Position numbers and translations under genes: made by a program
Shown: positions 63,040 through 64,000 of the stretch, in pieces
Layout: every line of letters begins with the position of its first letter
Position numbering within the stretch: the first letter of the stretch is position 1
NCBI GenBank assembly: GCA_965199165.1
Contig: OZ240681.1
Span: 5,103,811-5,167,810 of the forward strand
From: LMUY01 sp965199165
GTDB lineage: Bacteria > Pseudomonadota > Alphaproteobacteria > Acetobacterales > Acetobacteraceae
Reading direction: 5' to 3'
DNA length: 64,000 nt
The notes under the pieces: generated by a model
The model's input: the letters and a program-made list of their open reading frames with translations, nothing else
Databases searched by the model: none
What the model was told of the DNA's origin: nothing

Positions 63040-64000
63040 TCAGCCGTCCTTCGCGGTTTTCTCGGCCGCGAGACCGGCCAGCACCCCCGCGATCTCCACC
63101 GGCAGGTTGGCAAAGCCTTCGAGCAGCGCCACACCCTTGCGGCCCATGGCCGTCGTGCCCCACGGGTCGCGCAGCCGCGCATCGACCCAGTCGCTCAACG
63201 CCTGAGCATCGGCCACTTCGGCCAGGGCTCCGCCCTCGCGCAGCAAGGCCACCATGTCGGCGAAGTTGGCCGTGTGCGGCCCGACGGCGACGGCGCGACC
63301 AAGCCGCGCAGGTTCCGCCGGGTTCTGCCCGCCATGCGGCACCAGGCTGCCGCCCATGAAGGCCACAGGCGCGAGCCGGTAGACCAGCCCCATTTCCCCT
63401 ACCGTATCGGCGACCCAAACGCCCCCGCCATGCGGCGGCGGTTCCCCGAGGGCACGACGGGGCGCACCACCGGCCAGGGCGCCCATGGCCTCGCCACGGT
63501 CCGGATGGCGCGGCACCATGATGGTGAGCAGCCCAGGATGCGTCGCCGACAGGCGCCGATGCGCCGCCAGCACAAGCTCATCCTCGCCGCGATGCAGACT
63601 GGCCGCGACCCAGGCCGGGCCGCCGATCAGGCTCGTGAGATGCGACAGCGCCTGATGATCCAGGGGCAGCGGAGGCGCCGCCAGCTTGAGGTTTCCCGCC
63701 GGCAGAACCCGCGCGGCACCGAGCAGTTCGAACCGGTCGCCATCCAGCCGGCTCTGCGGGTGGATCACGGTGAACCAGCCCAGGATCATGCGCGCCGTCC
63801 GCGGCGCCATCTGCCAGCGGGCGAGGCTGCGGGCGGAGAGCCGCGCATTGACGAGCATGAGCGGAATGCCGCGCTTGGCCGCCGCGCCGAGGATATTGGG
63901 CCAGATCTCGCTTTCCACGAAGGCCGCCGCATCCGGCCGCCAATGGTCGAGGAAGCGCGCGCCCCAGGCCGGCACGTCGAGGGGCACGAAGCGGTGGATG
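63040..64000 (-). CDS. waaA: Kdo transferase WaaA, N-terminus outside the window
   Basis: The frame is open to base 64000; the visible part starts within HRFVPLDVPAWGARFLDHWRPDAAAFVESEIWPN, followed by ARLSARSLARWQ, GNLKLAAPPLP, HRGEDELVLAAHRRL, PRHPDRG and GGSLVPHGGQNPAEPARLGRAVAVGPHTANF, the GT30 nucleotide-sugar region. Transfers Kdo to lipid A. About a quarter of the protein is missing at the N-terminus. Operon waaA-lpxK-cobD. Confidence 0.95.
   Translation of the reverse strand, partial: IHRFVPLDVPAWGARFLDHWRPDAAAFVESEIWPNILGAAAKRGIPLMLVNARLSARSLARWQMAPRTARMILGWFTVIHPQSRLDGDRFELLGAARVLPAGNLKLAAPPLPLDHQALSHLTSLIGGPAWVAASLHRGEDELVLAAHRRLSATHPGLLTIMVPRHPDRGEAMGALAGGAPRRALGEPPPHGGGVWVADTVGEMGLVYRLAPVAFMGGSLVPHGGQNPAEPARLGRAVAVGPHTANFADMVALLREGGALAEVADAQALSDWVDARLRDPWGTTAMGRKGVALLEGFANLPVEIAGVLAGLAAEKTAKDG

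Overview
The window reads as chromosomal DNA from a high-GC Gram-negative alphaproteobacterium, probably Rhodospirillales/Acetobacteraceae. The inference rests on gene content: lipid A genes (lpxK, waaA), system I cytochrome c maturation (ccmFGHI), a Tim44-like protein beside secB, a DUF1674 (SDHAF4-like) small protein, an MbfA-type ferritin/VIT1 protein, a DnaE2 polymerase and cobD. Two copies of an A/T-rich palindromic element also resemble those I associate with acetic acid bacteria. No rRNA, tRNA, phage, transposase or CRISPR array was seen.

Layout. 1-3030: 5'-truncated OmpA-like protein, solitary DNA methyltransferase, solitary NRPS-type thioesterase, then about 590 bp without a credible gene. 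3632-9300 (minus): three-gene drug-efflux operon (EmrB/EmrA/NodT-like) and an ACS-type MFS transporter. 9409-18687: yicC-gmk-lipoprotein operon, SDR, SPFH protein, xylA, pirin, a secreted tandem-repeat protein, anmK, tyrS and a small unknown. 18780-23678: frameshifted dnaE2, DoxX, Nu-class-like GST. 23675-28436 (minus): a light-sensing cluster made of a hybrid histidine kinase with an N-terminal ParD-like ribbon-helix-helix domain, a photoactive yellow protein (PYP), and the 4-coumarate-CoA ligase that serves PYP chromophore attachment. A perfect palindrome lies just upstream of the kinase. 28831-37668: SDR, DUF427, MFS, mltA-tim44, phosphatase, secB-aroE-coaE-COG4705-dnaQ, DUF1674. 37711-41415 (minus): ccmFGHI. 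41622-47032: YciI, EVE protein, then fabD-fabG-acpP-fabF-mltG. 47099-49364: vapB with a decayed vapC, FNT-family transporter, DUF892 protein, small secreted protein. 49464-53945: ABC permease and ATPase divergent from a TesA-like esterase, then thpR. 54107-59985: heparinase II/III family protein, glycosyltransferase, an AbrB/PIN toxin-antitoxin pair, purH, thiM. 60137-64000: mbfA, then cobD, lpxK and 5'-truncated waaA (minus).

The most unusual part is the kinase-PYP-ligase cluster. The ligase activates p-coumarate, PYP carries it on a conserved Cys as a blue-light chromophore, and the adjacent soluble kinase carries a domain type that normally binds DNA and a toxin in ParDE systems. No tyrosine ammonia-lyase and no ParE toxin are present in the window.

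Five genes (dnaE2, the kinase, secB, aroE, the ABC permease) each appear frameshifted, and in each one removal of a single base restores a family-typical protein. Either the sequence carries homopolymer-type errors or several of these genes are really damaged. Starts were often placed downstream of the longest open frame where a Shine-Dalgarno-like sequence and the family N-terminus agree.
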